From positions 406,662 through 470,661 of the forward strand of contig JAAGOF010000252.1 in the NCBI GenBank assembly GCA_010645155.1: a stretch of DNA of 64,000 bases, read 5' to 3'. The translations under genes and the position numbers were made by a program. The stretch is from Tigriopus japonicus. Lineage: Eukaryota > Arthropoda > Copepoda > Harpacticoida > Harpacticidae. Under the pieces are notes generated by a model. That model saw nothing but the letters and a program-made list of their open reading frames with translations. It did no database searches and was not told the DNA's origin. Positions 24,501 to 39,500 of the stretch are shown here, piece by piece (positions within the stretch are counted from its first letter, which is position 1; each line of letters opens with the position of its first letter).

Positions 24501-27500
24501 GATATTTCGAGTCAAGTAAGCATTTGTCTGTGTTTTCCTCAAGTTCACCTTGAGTGGATTGAAGTTTGGACCACCAAAGTTTTTTTGCTCTCAAATTTTC
24601 TCTATGGAAATGCTTCAGCAATCTAAAGGCCAGCTGTGTCTAGCACATCGTCCCTTCTTCAGCTTACCTGGTTCCTTGTGGTTGTGGTTCCACCGAGGAT
24701 GAAACCGCTGAAAAAGTTGGAACGACCTGTTCCACAAACTCGGTGTTGAAGATGGCGAGTTGGAACCGAGTGTCATCTGCTCTTCCAGTTATCGTGGACT
24801 TCAATTTTACACAACACTTCTGGATGGTTCAAGTCTAAGGCCTTCTTAGAGTTCGAGCAAGATTACAATGCCAAATGTACCATTGTTATTGCGAATCATT
24901 TTGTAATACGAAAACTTTACAAACCTTGAGATCTAACCTAAAACGTTTTTTTTTTGCTTTTCATGATGCAGGGTTCTAGAATACAAGACAGCTCAAAAAA
25001 GTGGACACTCGAAAGACCAATTCCAACCTCATAAGGGTTGACGGACTTTTTACAACTCTCGGTTGGGTTGGCTAATTGTTCTCTATTCTGGCGGTTGTCA
25101 GAAATCGAGCTAATTGTTAACTTAACAAAAACGCTGTGTCTGTCTGTGTGTGGGATGGGATATCTTTCTCCAATGGTTTCTCTGAGCACCAACAAAACCA
25201 AACTAGTCAGCCTTAATCAAACAAGAAATGGACAGAAGACAGAAAAGGCCATTTTGCAATTAACTCTCAGACTTAGCTCGAACACGACTTTGTGTAGATC
25301 TCATTTCCTGTCCCCCTGATCCTCTTCGGTTCCAAAACAGATGCTAAGTTTTCGTTCCAAACAAAAAAGGATCACTCAAGCCCAACGGAGCTTGGGGAGC
25401 GTTGTCAACGAAAGTCCAATTATTGCAATAATGTTTCGGGCAGCCCGTTTCTTTTGGGTTTTGTGCATCGTTCTCGAGCTCTCGCTTCCTTCTTTCTTTG
25501 GCTTGACTTGAACAAGAAACGACAACATAAGAAAAGATAAATCAAACCAAGATAAACGCTTCGAAAGGCGAACAAAGGAACAGATCCAAATGGAACTGGA
25601 CATTTGTTATTAAGTGCAATTCCGAGAACACCGCCCAAATGCAAGTGTCACGAATGGAACCCGATTGCAAGTTTATATCCGAGGAACAATGTTGCTGACC
25701 TTGCCGAATTCGATGAGAAAAATCGAGAAAAGTGGGTCTTGTTACTTCTTGGATGTACTTTCGACAACTACGACGTGTTGTCATTTGTCCTGGAACGGTC
25801 CAATGAAAGAGGCTCTTTTTGACTTGAGAGAAAGAAGAGCAAAGGAAAATGGGATCTTGTATAAAGGGAGAAATGCATGAGGCGACGAGAATGAATGGGG
25901 ATCAAAATTGGAGAGCTCCAAGCGTGATCTAAAATGCATCGCAAACAAATTTCGAAAAGGATTCAAAACTGCCATTCTTGAGGCTTTGAAAAGTTCCAAT
26001 GGAACACGAGGTGGGAACGAGCCTTTATAAAAGTAGAATGAGGGTTATGACGCCCTCCAGTTCCTTACGTTCTAAGGCCAAACAAGATTTTTGGCTTCTC
26101 AAGATTCGAAAGAGCCAACAAGTCGACCACTCATTTTAGTTTCTCAAAAATCAAGGTTCCACCAAGTGGATTCTTTGTGCTGACCTGAATCCGTGCAATG
26201 AGCCAATTGGTTCCTATTTGTTGGTGGGTTCTTCCTGGTCTTAAGGCATGGTCTATCCATAGGATATCCGCCCAAGATCCAACAACCCAGTACATAGTCC
26301 ATCCACCCACTCTTTACGTTCCCAGGTGGGCCCGAAAGGACGGTATTTCATCGTGTTCCAGTGTTCCCTCCTTCGTCTTCTTTCTCGCATGGACGTCTGT
26401 CGAAAACTCATTTTCGATTGGCAAGGTCGTAAAAGGAGCATTAATCTTCATTCAGTGGAAATGTGGCTCTCAGAGTCGGAGTTTAGTAGGATTGCCTCTC
26501 ATTTGAAAGTGCCTTGGGAGAGAGGAACACGAGTTGGAGGATATCGGCTCTCACTCGACGAACAAGGACGAAATTCCCCCCATGGTTCCTAAATGAGTGG
26601 ACCGGGTATACACAAGGTGGAGCGGGCGTGTTCCAAGTGGAACCTTTTTTTAAGAGGGCGAATTCATGAGTTGCAACCCATTTCGAACATCCTTGTAGTA
26701 CATTGATGGCCAGAAAGATTACCACGATTGTTCTTTGATATATTGGACTCGGGGTCTTATCCCCATGCTTCTTTTTCTCAAAGAGGATTGGAAGCATGGT
26801 TGATAAGTACAGAAAGTACCATAGTATCATCCTTTCGTTCTGAAATGGGTCTCTTGCAGGTGGTCGGCTGACTTGGAAATCCTCCATTTACATTCCAGAT
26901 CGGTTCGTTCTCCGAAAATATATGCAACGGCACATTCCAATCCGAGAAGATGGACTGCTAAAGCCCATCGAGGGGCCTTATTTCTCCTTCACTTTAAGAC
27001 CTTCAAAGACTTAAATTGTCTGTTACGTATCTCTCGAAGTTCTTGGGTCAAAAAGTGGAAGAGAAGTGGGCACTCAAAGCACGGCTCAAGCACTCGAGAA
27101 ATGCCTTCAACTAAATTGAGGAAATTTCCGTCAGCAATGAGCAAGGCCTTGGTACGTGAAACGTATTCAGTTAGAAGCTAGATGCATCCAAAAGGGTATC
27201 TAAACTAAGGGCCCTTCCAAATGGTCAGCTCAATTCCTCGTTGTGCAATGTTACCTAAACATACATAGGACCATCTGCAACTAGCGTGTACCAAGGGCAT
27301 ACAAAAAAGGCTTTTCAATGTCATGACGCTGATTGAAATATGGACCTTCTTTTTCCAATCATTCCGGAAGATTGACAAAAAAAGTGACGGCTCAAGTAGA
27401 AGTGAGAAAAATGGTCCTACCTTTCAAGTCCTTGGAGTGGTCCCTAGTCGATAGACATTGCCACAATTTCGACCAAGGAACCTTCCTGCGATGCCCTTAA

Positions 27501-30500
27501 GCAAAAAGGCTCTCGATTTGTATTCATTGCACGAGAGTGTTTACATCGTCCTTCATTAAAGTGGGTGGAAGCCTAGGATCTTGAAGGTGGATGCACCATA
27601 TCATTGTAATTGCTTGCATGCCTAACGGCGACATGGCTGTTGGCTCCAAAAGAAGCCCGTTTCCCGATACAATACGTACACTACCGCCGAAGAGTACGTA
27701 TTGAACTGAAAGGATCCCTTGGAGGCAATGGTAAGCGTATTACACATTAATAGCATAGTGTGTGTGCGGTTGGCCTGAATGGGGGATTCGCTCATTTCCA
27801 AATGTGATGATGACAAGGATAATCATCTTCTTCCCCCCTCGGGTTTGTAGAGAGAAGCATTTCCTTTATTATGACATTCATTTGTCTGGATGTCATTGTT
27901 GTCTATCCAAGTACTTTTTTTCAATCTAGACCAGGAACCAGTGAGAAGGAAAGACATTATGGAGTAGTTTCCCTCTTCCGTCGAGTACTGAAATGGATGA
28001 AGATGGAAGAAAACTCGCTGACGTAGCGAGATGGCGGCTTCATTGAATGTTCAATTGGGGGAATCAAATCATCTGCCCAAGGTCTGAGCCGGCCAATGAG
28101 TGATCCTGATGATTTTCTGGAACGTCGCACCAGAACATTCCCAGAATCAAGGGCCAAGGTTCTTTTTCAACTTGTGGCTCCATTGTTTGTTTGCTCGGGA
28201 ACAGCCTCTGCCGCCACAGCCATCTCCAATCTCTTGGGGTTTTATCCCACCCTCACCCACAAGCCCTCGAGAATGCCTGGAGTCTCCCAATAAAGAAAAT
28301 GAAAAGCAATGGCAAAGATTTATTTGCCGAGTTTTGAGGAAGTGAACGACCAGGACTCGGTCGTTGGTGGCCGTGTTGACCAAAGGACGACCGGGAAAGA
28401 GATTTCCCTTCCCGGCTTCCCGACCAACTCCAGAGGCTACACGGAAAAAAGACACTCAAATATGGTCAATTTATATATGAGAGGCTCGCCCAACCTCCTC
28501 CGAGTGGAATAACGGGGTCCCAACGAGTGATGCGAGTGGAATGAGTGATGAGGTGGCCGACAAAACGAGATTGCCTTTTGGTTGAAATAGGCCAGTAACG
28601 CCCGGCAGAGCTAGCGCCTCATCGGCATGTTAAAGGCTGGGATGATAATAAATATTGTGGGATTTATGTTATTCCGGCTCAATGGCGAGACGAGAAGGCC
28701 AGGGATGGCCATAAAATGGTTGCCAAAAACACATGTTCACCCATTGCCAAAATCATCTTGACATCCATCTTGGCGAGACTCTGAACTGGTTGAAGTCGAA
28801 GCTCTGATAATTTCGTTTTGCTTCTTTTGACATTGTAGATTTTGAGCACGACAGGTGAAAAGTTAAACGGAAACATCATTCCAAGAATTTAGATTAAGGG
28901 GAAAGGCCGTCAAAGCAAAGAATCTAGGGCCTTCCCCCTGGCCTTGCTCGTTGGAAAGGTGCTGTCAGAAAATAAATTGTCAACTTCTCTCGTTCGAACA
29001 TTTTCAGACTTGTCGAAAGAAGCGGGTGAAATGATGTTCTGAAGCTATCGTTATTGCTTTACCACAACTATTTGAGTTTGAGTACATATTCCCATTTTGC
29101 CCTGGTTCGGAAACAACGTATTAATCTTCATTTTCAGGCTGTAATTTTGGGTGCAAACAAATAACGAGATCCAGAAACTTTCGTCACGCTGACGCCCGTT
29201 GAGCCATGAGAAAACCCCGAAGAAGGGTCATAAATCAATTTTGTTCACCGCTTATTCGAGTCTTCAGAATTTAGGCGTGGTAAAGCTCAAGGCAAACCAA
29301 GAACGTCCTACCCTTGTGGATGAGAGAATGAGTCGGGAAATCCTGATAATAGCCAAAGTCGGCTCGTAAATTTAAAGCATGAAAGACGGCAAGACCATCT
29401 CGAAACCCGAGTTTGGCTCTTTGAAACGACTCAAATGGAACATCATGGTTGAAAACATTCGATTGAGGTGTGCCAGAGCGAGAATCGGAGAACACTGAAC
29501 CGTTAAGAGCCTTTTTGGCCGACATCATCAGGTTTTGTCCACGAGCAAAAAAACACACCAAAGCAACTGTTGATGGCCAGGGCGTCATTGTCACCCGCCA
29601 GCCTTGCCTTTGGCATCTTCTCCCCAGACCTCCACAAGGCCGACCTCAAATTTGGAGGGCCATGGTCTGCCTGTGACATATGGTAAACTGTTAGAAACAG
29701 AAAGTCCCTCCTCCTCGTTCTCTTTCTTGGCTGTTCCTTTTTTGGATGTATCGTAAGCAATCTAATGTAGTGAATGGAGAGCCGCCAAAAGAAAGTGTTT
29801 TCACCAAATACCCAGAGGGTAAATCAGGAGAGCTCAGATGCGCTTTTCCCCTTTGGCATTATGTATAGAAGTTATTAGAAACATCCATCTAATTAGCGGT
29901 GGATGGAGAGCCCTTTGTGAAACCAACCGCTGGGAGCTTCTTTGGATTTGGTCCCAAAAATACAAATGAAAATGGCGTGGTGAAGTACAACACTCTCTCA
30001 ACCTCACTTGCATTTTGTGTGAGGTACAATGAAGTTGAATAGTCCTTCCTCTCTTATTCTTGAGGCATAGTGTTTGGTTAGTTGATTGTGGGTGACTTTG
30101 ATAGGAACAGAGTAAGGTAGGTGCGACGGCCATGCTCAGTGTACTCCAAATAACAGTATATTGTTATCTAAAAATAGTCTCCCTTTCGTACACACCTCAC
30201 CAGAGATTGAAGATCAGAAGTCTAGTCTGATGCCATGTAAGTGTATGGGAACGTCAGTTAAGAGTGAGTTTTCTTCATCTTGTACATCTTGTTGGGTCGT
30301 TTGAAGATGAGCGTTTGGGCCCAATCACATCCTTTCCGACCTTTGGAAGCGTAATTGTTGTCCCAGTATCGCCACCATTTATCACTATCCTCCCAACTCT
30401 GAATGGTCAAGTCAGTGACATATTGTGCGAGGCTACCCAACGTCGAAGGTCATTGTTAGAAGTCGATTACTCGACAGGGGATGGAACAGAGGCGTGTTCC

Positions 30501-33500
30501 ACATGTCCGCCTTCCTCGTTCGTTCCCCTGGCTGAAGGTGGGAACGACTCCTGTCAAATTAGACAAGAAAGCAACACCATTTGAAGACATTAACTGGATC
30601 TGATATCCTTGCTGCATCTCCCTCCTCTTCCTTGTTCTACTAGATAAAGATCCATTGATGTTCCACTACAGAGCTACGTAACGACATCTAGCGGACGGAA
30701 GTGGAGACTCTTGAACAGGGAACGATATCTTAAGATAGTAAGCCAGCCAAGTTTAGGCATTCTTAAGCCATTCTTCAAGCTTTGAAGAGCACTGATTCGA
30801 GCATTGCCAGTCTGTTCAAAGTGGATGAAAGATGTGAATGAATTCACCAATGAACATGAATTAGTTCTCACTGGGCGGGCAAGCCAAGTTTTCCTGAAAG
30901 ACAAAAGAGCCCTGGAAATGAGCTGAAGTAGCGAACATTGAGTCTAGAAGTGTCCGGCCAAATTAGGAGCCATTCATAACCCGGAGCTTGAAATGAGGCT
31001 TTGGAATGAAATTTGCCAAGGTTGCACCTTCTTTTACCATTTCTCCTAAATTACGAGCTTTCCACCAAAGAAATTTTCAGATCAAGCCTCGATTCCAAGA
31101 ACGTGTACACGTGTTCATATACCTAGAAGCAATATAAAAAAGGGGTCAGAAGGAGATTGTCTCTTTGAAAATGTCAACTTGACGAATGATATGTGAGATC
31201 CCTTTCAGGTCGTCAATCATGTTTGAGGTAAACAGAAAATACTTGCACCTTAAGGTGGCAGAGCTGTTTGTGGGTTCTTTTTGAGCTCAAAGAGAGTGAG
31301 GTGTGAAACCAGCCTGATAAGATTTTTCATCAGGAACCGTAAAAACGCTTTGGAACATCATTTGGGCAAAAAACAACCTCAGGCTTTGCTTCTCTCCTTT
31401 CCACAACAAGACAGGGTTGCCAAAATGGAAAACATAACGCCTCTCTTCGTAATTCCTCAAACCGGCAAAACCCAATGGTTAAATTTCAATTGACCTCTAA
31501 CATAATACGTTTTACATAGATCACATTTGTGTTTGCTCCAAGGTGATCATTCTGAAAGTCAGATAATGGATTGGATGGTTGTTTATAGGGTATACATTTA
31601 CAGAGGACTGAGAGGTTGGGGTGCTTATCAAAACATAGCTGCCCTTCTGGAAAAGAGGCTCAACAGGAATGGAATCCAATAACTCAATAGCACTCATCAA
31701 GGCCATCACGATCGGGTACGTATGTTTTCTGGGGTCATGTTGTCGAGCTTAATTCATGCCTCAGTAAGCACACCATTGATGCTTTGATGTTCTTCTTTTT
31801 CTCCCTTGTAGCTCATGCAGTGCGTGTGAGCTTCCATTCCTGTTTCTGGTCCTCTTCATCTGGCTGCTAAGGAACCACATGAATGGCAATCAACCTCCCC
31901 ACCAATGGTTCCAGAGCCTCGACGGAACGATTCCTAGAGAGGAAAACTAGGGGTCTGTTCCCATCTGGTTGAATTTTACGGCCAGATGAATACTGATGCT
32001 TGACTTCAGGTACATCTCAACATCATCAAATGTATAGGACGTATTTGATCAATCAGAAGAAATTAGTTGTCCCACAGTTTTTGGGTTGCCATGGACTGCT
32101 TCGAATTTGTCAGCTGACTTTGCTTTGGAAGTAGATCGTTATTGCTACTTGAAGAAGCCCTCAGCAATGTACAGTATTATCTTGGGACGGGTCATTTGTG
32201 GTCAAAGGGGAGACCATGAGATCTGGAATCATTCCATTTGGAAAAAGAACGACCTCGACTGGAGCTTAAGAACTTGATCCAGCAATAACGACACACTTTT
32301 TTGGGTTTCCTTCCCACACGAAAAAACCAATGGAAGGTCATCTCATTTGAATTCAATGGGTTGCAAAAGAGTTATGTCCCCGTAAGAATAATTTAACCTC
32401 TTGGCACCAAAAAACTGTCTTGCCAAGGACAAGTGGCCCAGCTACATCTGGACTGCCAAGCCGCAATAACACATGTAGCTCTCCAGTTTGGTCTAATTCT
32501 TTGGATCTCGGAAAGTTATTGGAGGCTCCCTAATGAGACGCAGTGCATCGGAGGCTCCGGAAAGAGCAAATCTTATCGCTAATCTAGTGCTCGGATGCTA
32601 GTGGAACATGGAGTGTGGCTCGCTCATCCCAAGACCGAGAGAAAACTCTGTTCCCGCTGTCCAAAAGAAACTTGCCAAAGTGTGCAACACGGAGAAAAAA
32701 TAATGGGACAGGCCAAATGGAAGAACCGACCATTTCCCTCTCCCCGAGTCCAAGACCTTGGAGAAAGAGAGAGAGAGAAAGTGGAAGGGCTCTGGGACTT
32801 ATCTTCTGCAAAATGCAATTATACCCTTCCTCTTCTTGGCTTGAGGAACGGCATTTGAGAATGGTCCGATTAAAATGGCTTAGCACAATTACTGTTCCTT
32901 GTCGGAAAATTTCATCTCATTCCGCATTCACGGATGCGCCTCCTCACTCCCACTCAAAGCCATCTTTTATGGAGCGGAACAGGAATTTGCCGCTCCCTGT
33001 AATTGCTAATAGCCCACACCTGGAATTGACTGTGGAACTTGTAGGTATCTGTTGATTGCGTGCCTTGTCCACGTGATGAATCACCTGGTCATAACTCAAG
33101 AGTGAAATCATTTCCACGCGCTTGAAGGCATTCTGGCAGCCCGGACGGAAAGAGAGGAACGGACAGCGGGAATCTTTTGAAAAATGTGTTCTCCTCTTGG
33201 CAAGGGGCATTATCAAAGAACCAACAGCCGGCACATAACTCAGGATTTGTCCTCTTTAGAGATCTTTTTCAGGGTCTTCCGAATTTATAGACATGTCCGG
33301 AGAAGCGCTTGGCAAAACCAATGGGAGTCTTCAGTACTGAGGACGTACACGGGTAGATGCTGGCAAATCGCTTGTTTTGTTTGTTGTCTTTACCAGCTTA
33401 GAGGATGTCCCTCAGCGTGCCCAAAAGTGTCCAATTCATGCAAGTTTTTTTCGTGACCGTCGAGTTGAATGGCAAAGGAGGTGATGATTGAAAAGGCTTG

Positions 33501-36500
33501 TCCGTTTGGGAATGCCGGGATGTGAGAATTATTTTATTGATCGAAGATCACAAAAAGTCTCCTGAATGAACGAGATAGGAGCGCTTTTTTGAGCACAAGT
33601 TTTTCCCCTCTAAGTCTAAAAGACTTTGGACAAGTTTTTCCTTGTTCGTCTATTGTGACCAGGCATTGAGCATGGGAGAATGAAGCTAGACTCTGGCCAA
33701 ACTTGCTTCCAATCTTCCAGAAACAAGAAACTTAAAATGGACATGCAGTGTTCCAAAAATGAGGCTTTTCTCTTATTTTTATGTTGGCCTCGAGGTAAGT
33801 TCTTAGTATAACAGCAAGGCTTTCCCTTTATACTCGAGTGGAGATTTATACTCAACTTTTAATCGATCCCGTTCTAGTCAGCACATTCTTTCGGATTTTT
33901 TAGCATTTCTCCAGAACACTTGACTTTTCTCTTTTTTCCATTGGCGTCTTCTTTTTGTTAACATTTGGATTTTAGGGAAAAGGGAAAAAATGTTAAGTCT
34001 GGAGAAGGTCTTTTTCATTAGCTTCTTCACCCAAAATGTAAGATTATTTTTTGCGCTGTCGAAGATGACTACCAAAAACAAGTTTCGCCAAGTTAAGGTT
34101 GAAGGCCAACCTGGGGAATTACTTGTTCTAAACTTGGATGATTCAAGGTTCAAAAAGTCGACAACCCGGTTCCTTTTTTTGCCTCCACATTCAAAACATA
34201 AACAAACTGTAGATAAGGCTCAGTTCTCCATTACTCCAGAAAAATATGCATCACGACAAAATGATCGGTTTTTGGGGGTCGAATGAGGTTTACCGGAAAC
34301 GATCATTTTTCCGATAATTTGCGGCACCCATCTGCCAGAACAAAATTGGCGTGCTTAAACAGCCACCAAGAAGCTCAGTTAGGACCGAGAATCCGTTCCA
34401 AAGTTTGTTGTTCCATGATGTAGCTTTTGGGAGTGGGTCCAACGAAGGTCATGGAACTCGGTCATGGAGCACTTTCCCTAGGCGAGGGAAGTCTCTTCCG
34501 GATATTCCATCGTTTCTCATCATCAATTGATGCCATTTCACCGCACAAAAAAACTCCTTCTTCCCCAGTCAAAATGCAGTTTTGGGATCAGTAATGGAAC
34601 CTCCTCTGGTGATCTCAAAAGGGGGCCAAATGTTCTGGAACACAACACCAAAGGCGATGTGCAAACTGCCGCACAAAGAGCCTCGATCTTAGACGAACTT
34701 TTGCCCATGATATGAAACGTTAAAAGTGGGTTTTCAATAGACTAGACGTTGTAAATCTATCTGGCTTTGTGAGAGACTTGGATGAAGTTTGTTCCAGTCA
34801 TGACATGAGCGAACTTTCCCGCAATTCACTAGAGACCAGCCGAAAATTGGAAAACGAGGCCAATGAAGAAACCCACCGCCAAAGAAGAACTTACGAAGAA
34901 AGGAAAAGCCCTACTTTCCAATCTTTAATGGACTTTCGCATGCAACAATTCACTTTTTGCTCTGCTCTTTGGTCCTTTTCTCCATCCGTCTTCGGGGGAT
35001 TCTCAAGACATCTTGGGAGAACTGAGTTTTGTACCAAAAAATAATAATCCCCTATTTCCAGTTGTTGGAACATAGTACAGGAAAGAAAGAGTCGAAGAGG
35101 ATTGCTCTAATGTTTCCCAACATTTCAAAATAGGCTTGTCAAGCATTTTGACAAATGATGTGTGTTTCCCGCTAGAAGTGGTGCTCATTGTGCATTTGTA
35201 TACATATATGTACCAAGATGATAAGAAGGGCTTTTCAGAGTCTCTTCAAGAGGTCATTGAGGACATCAGAGATTAATGATCCCAACGAGAAAGAGAGATG
35301 AGGATCCAGAAAGACAGTCGAGTCCTCACCAGATTATGTGATGAATGGACACACAAAGATGTAGCACCAGACCCATATCTTACCACTCTGAGGGAGGGCA
35401 AATAAAGAAAGGTGTCTCAATTAGCCTAAGCTGAGTAATTGGACCACTCTGATTGGAACATGACCATGTGTACCTTTGTCCACCAAAATATTTGAACACC
35501 ACCCGCTCATTGAATAATGATTGGACTGAGAGGTCCACTAACACATTCGGCGAAGATCTCCTAATCATGGAAGATGCTAGCTTGATTCAAGTCGTATTGA
35601 CTATACATGAGATGGATCATTGGATGGCCAGAAACTGAGAAACCCATCATTTGGTAATGGTCAAAGGGTTTTTGGTGGGGAACTACAACCATTTGTCCGT
35701 CTATGACACAGTTTGGAGTTGACCCGGGAAAATGGAGAGGATGATCGTCGAAAACAAAAGCATTAACTTGATTTTTTGTTTAAAGTGTTGAAAATGAAAA
35801 ATAGGCTTTTGTGGAATCGACATGGTACGCTTTATAGTTGGTTTACAGAAAGGAGTCAAATCCAAGCATTTTTTGTACTATTGAATGGGGGCAACTCATT
35901 CTTGGAGAACTTTTAGGTCTCATACTTATTGCAGCGACGTCAGAGGAGTTTTAAACCACATTGTTATTTAGTGTTTTCGTTTTTTGCATCAGTTAAGGCG
36001 TTCCTCAAAAACATTTTTAATCTTATTTTACATTCTGAACATTTAACATTTTCCATTTCCGATCTTGAAGTCTCTTATATATTTACGGTATTATATATGG
36101 TATATATACGGTATAATACAGTATTACAGTATATACGGCATAAACATATTATTTATGGTATTATATTTTCGGTCAAGTTCGAGCATTGGTGAAAAATTGA
36201 ATGCAGAAACCACTTTTCTTTCACTTGTCAAACTTCGAAAGAGCACAAAACACTCTCACGAAAAGTTTTTCAAAGGTCCATAACAAAAAGCTTGCTTCGG
36301 AACTTTTATCTTTCGGATGACTAAATTTGATATTGCAAGCAAATTTTGCCACAACCAGCTGATGCCTGTTTGCATGAGAGCCGTTGTTTGTTAGCATTTG
36401 ATGAATGATCCGCTGATGTAACCACATCACCAACTCTTCCAAATGTGTTGAATCATGTGCCTCAAATACCCCTCCATTAGACTCTTCCATGAATTCACGT

Positions 36501-39500
36501 TTTTAGTCTGCAACTTCTCTGATTGAATCACGAGCAAATTTCAAATGTCATTCCCCCACCATTTTATTTTTCCACTAACACATAACTATGGTTTTTGTGT
36601 TACATCTCAAAAGTACAATAGCTTGAAGGCCTTAGTATATGAGAGCCTGGCACTTAAAAGATCAACATGTTAAGTACGAAGTGAAGGGGGATCTTTCTGT
36701 ATTTTTCTGGGGGGCGTATGTGAGCTTATGATATTCAGACTTCTTCTTTACATCACGAACATTTGCCTTCCGGAGCACGCTTTAATGGTGGCCATTTCCG
36801 TCTTTCAAAATAAGGATGAAAGGGCCTCGTTGCCCAAAGCACTCTATGACACTAAAGTGAGAGAGAGAGAGAGAGCGCTCGTGACTTTCCGCTCTGGTGA
36901 ATAGAAGTGGCCAGAGACGGACATCTTTGGGCCCGATGAGCAAATTAAAACTCGTGTCAAACTTTCCTCTGTGATGTAGTCGAGGAACAATCTCGTCTCT
37001 GGACATCTATCTATCTACGTATCCATATGCCAAGGACCATGGAATGGTCCTGGGAACAAACCGATTTGGTCTGAATAACGACGCTGTCAAGGCGGTCTGG
37101 CATCACAAGAGTGAAATGAATGAAGGTCTATTTCTCTTGATACTGCACCACTTTCAAGAGTCGCTCTGCGTATAACGTATGTACGTTCACATAGCCCATA
37201 TAGAGGACTATCAAAGGGGAGATATATTTACAGATGGGAGGTATCTATCTGGACACGCGGACCCATACATTCCAAGCACATCAAATTCATCAAAGGACCT
37301 TCTGGCCTTGATGGAACGAACATTGGAGCGCTCTTCACAATGGAACCCGATCAATCATTGGGTGAGTGTTTATCTTTCAGTGATTGTGGGCGGTTTAACA
37401 CGGGAAAACAATGCTTAAGATAGGAAATGGAGCACACCAGCCAAACCCAATTCGACCTTGCTGCCTTAAAAAAGCGAATTCCGTGCTATCTATCTAGCTT
37501 TGATGTTGTTCCAATTTGTAGTCTGAGGGGTCCAGGGTGATTTGCAGACGGAAGGAACCATCTTTGGAATGTCGTTGGGGAGTGTGGGGGATAACTATCA
37601 TTTGGACTGTCCTTGAGAGACTCCCTTCATTCCAAAAGACAAGTCTGAAGCGCTCTATACTCTACAAAGTAATCACCTTCATTGCTCAAAATAATTCAAC
37701 TTTTGATACAGGGGAATTCCTCACGTGAGGGTCCAGTTTCAGCCTATGGATTCACTTTCAAGGTCACTGAGGGATGCTGAAATGTCAAGTTGCAATATGA
37801 AGGGCTTTAGGGGTGGTGGAAGTTTCCAATAGGGAGACCATCGAAAGTCTCCAAAGTCGTTCATGACAATGTGAGCAAAAACCAGAACCATCACAATGGT
37901 CCCCAAAGCGACCTCTTAGATCGAGCGGTAAGCACACGAACAAAAACGGCCCACTCGAGCACATGAGCACAATGCAAGCATATCCGCGGCGACCCTGAAT
38001 AAAAACGCCATAGATTTAGAAGAAGTAAAAGTCGGGAATAACGAGCCCCAGGAGGAACATTGTTTAATGGGGTCAATACCCATTGAGCAAGATTCATAGC
38101 GCAACCTTGGGTAGAAAAGAGGGAGTGAAAGAAAAGAGCGCAGTGACCAAACCCACCAGAACTAGACTCAGAAATGGACACCCCACCTCCCTTCTTATTC
38201 ACTCACTCACTTCTAAGCCCACCCATGCATTCCTAATTTCCAAGGCCGAGAAGACGTGTTGCCTTTCATTCTCAAAGGTCATCTCACAACTTTTCAGGAT
38301 TTGATCTTTGGCGGCAGTTTCTTTACATGCCTTGTGTACTGTACAGTGTACACTGACGATGTGACATGGTGAAAATTTGAATTCGGAGATGAGGATGTGA
38401 ATGTGCCGTGGTTGTCGAGGAGTAGTGCCAATAAAACTTGGCACAAAAGCAAATACAGTTCATGAATAATTCGCTATGGTGTTGGGGAAAGCTATTTGTC
38501 CGTCTTTTTAAGGCAATGTGCAAATGAAGACGACCTTATGACATCATTATTCTACCGTACAAAGGGCAACGAAATGACTGTCTCAAATACCAAGGAAAAC
38601 AGTAGACTGAACTTTCCGTGAATCTTTTGCTTAAGAAAAACTTATTTGTGGGTTTGTAATCAGAGGTATCTGGTCTGTGTTTAGAAAAAGGCAACAGATT
38701 GTAAACGTATTACTTCTTCCTTGGTATAGACTGCAACTTGTTAACGTGCCTTTGCAGTGGATATCATATATCCAATCTGCGCTAATCCTTGATAGTTATC
38801 GTAGGGTCGCTCAAGGAAAATGGACCCAAAGACAGATGAAATAGCGACTTTTGTCCATTCTTTTCGCTCTCAATGAGCTTCGGAAGGAGGCAAAAACCAC
38901 TTTAGACGGAGCAATATGCACAGTACAACATACATAGGGGCCAAGATCAAAGCTTCGAGCTTCAGCAAAAGGCCGAAGAAAATCCTTGATTGGATGAAAC
39001 AGCAAAGGACCACGTCCTCCTTTTCTTGAGCAGGAAGAGAGATCAGGAGGGGAGGAAATTTGGGACCACAGTCGAGTGGCGAAGAACACTCATCGGATGG
39101 GCCCTTGGGTTCTTTAGTCCCTTCTCCTCATCTTCCACTCAAGTCATCCAACCATCATCTCACTCTTGTTAGGCCAGTACGAGGAGTTGGAGTAGAAGTG
39201 CTAATAGAAATAGTGGAAGCAGGGATGGCCTTGGATTTTTGGTCGGTTTTGTCCAACCCCAATGCTTATGGATTTTGGAATTTTGATCTCATAAGGCTTG
39301 TTTTTATTTATCGTAATTGAAATGTGTTGTAAAAATGAATTTATCGCTTCTACTGGTCTCTAATATCTTACCATTATACTGAAGTTACTGGTACTATTTT
39401 AGACAAAATAAAGGCAGACAATATGGATCGGACGAACTTCCAACAGAAACGCATTTTTTTGGAGTATTGGTGCTAGGGTCGGAGGGTTGGGTCTCGCCCG

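Noticed and set aside
28679..28879. Possible nAChR exon 1 ([19 protein letters not shown])
   Set aside because: No phase-1 GT donor follows the hydrophobic stretch before the stop.
37785..37970. Possible nAChR exon 1 ([19 protein letters not shown], phase 1)
   Set aside because: The donor AGAG|GTCGCT is poor compared with GTAGGT at 49778. Kept only as a fallback.
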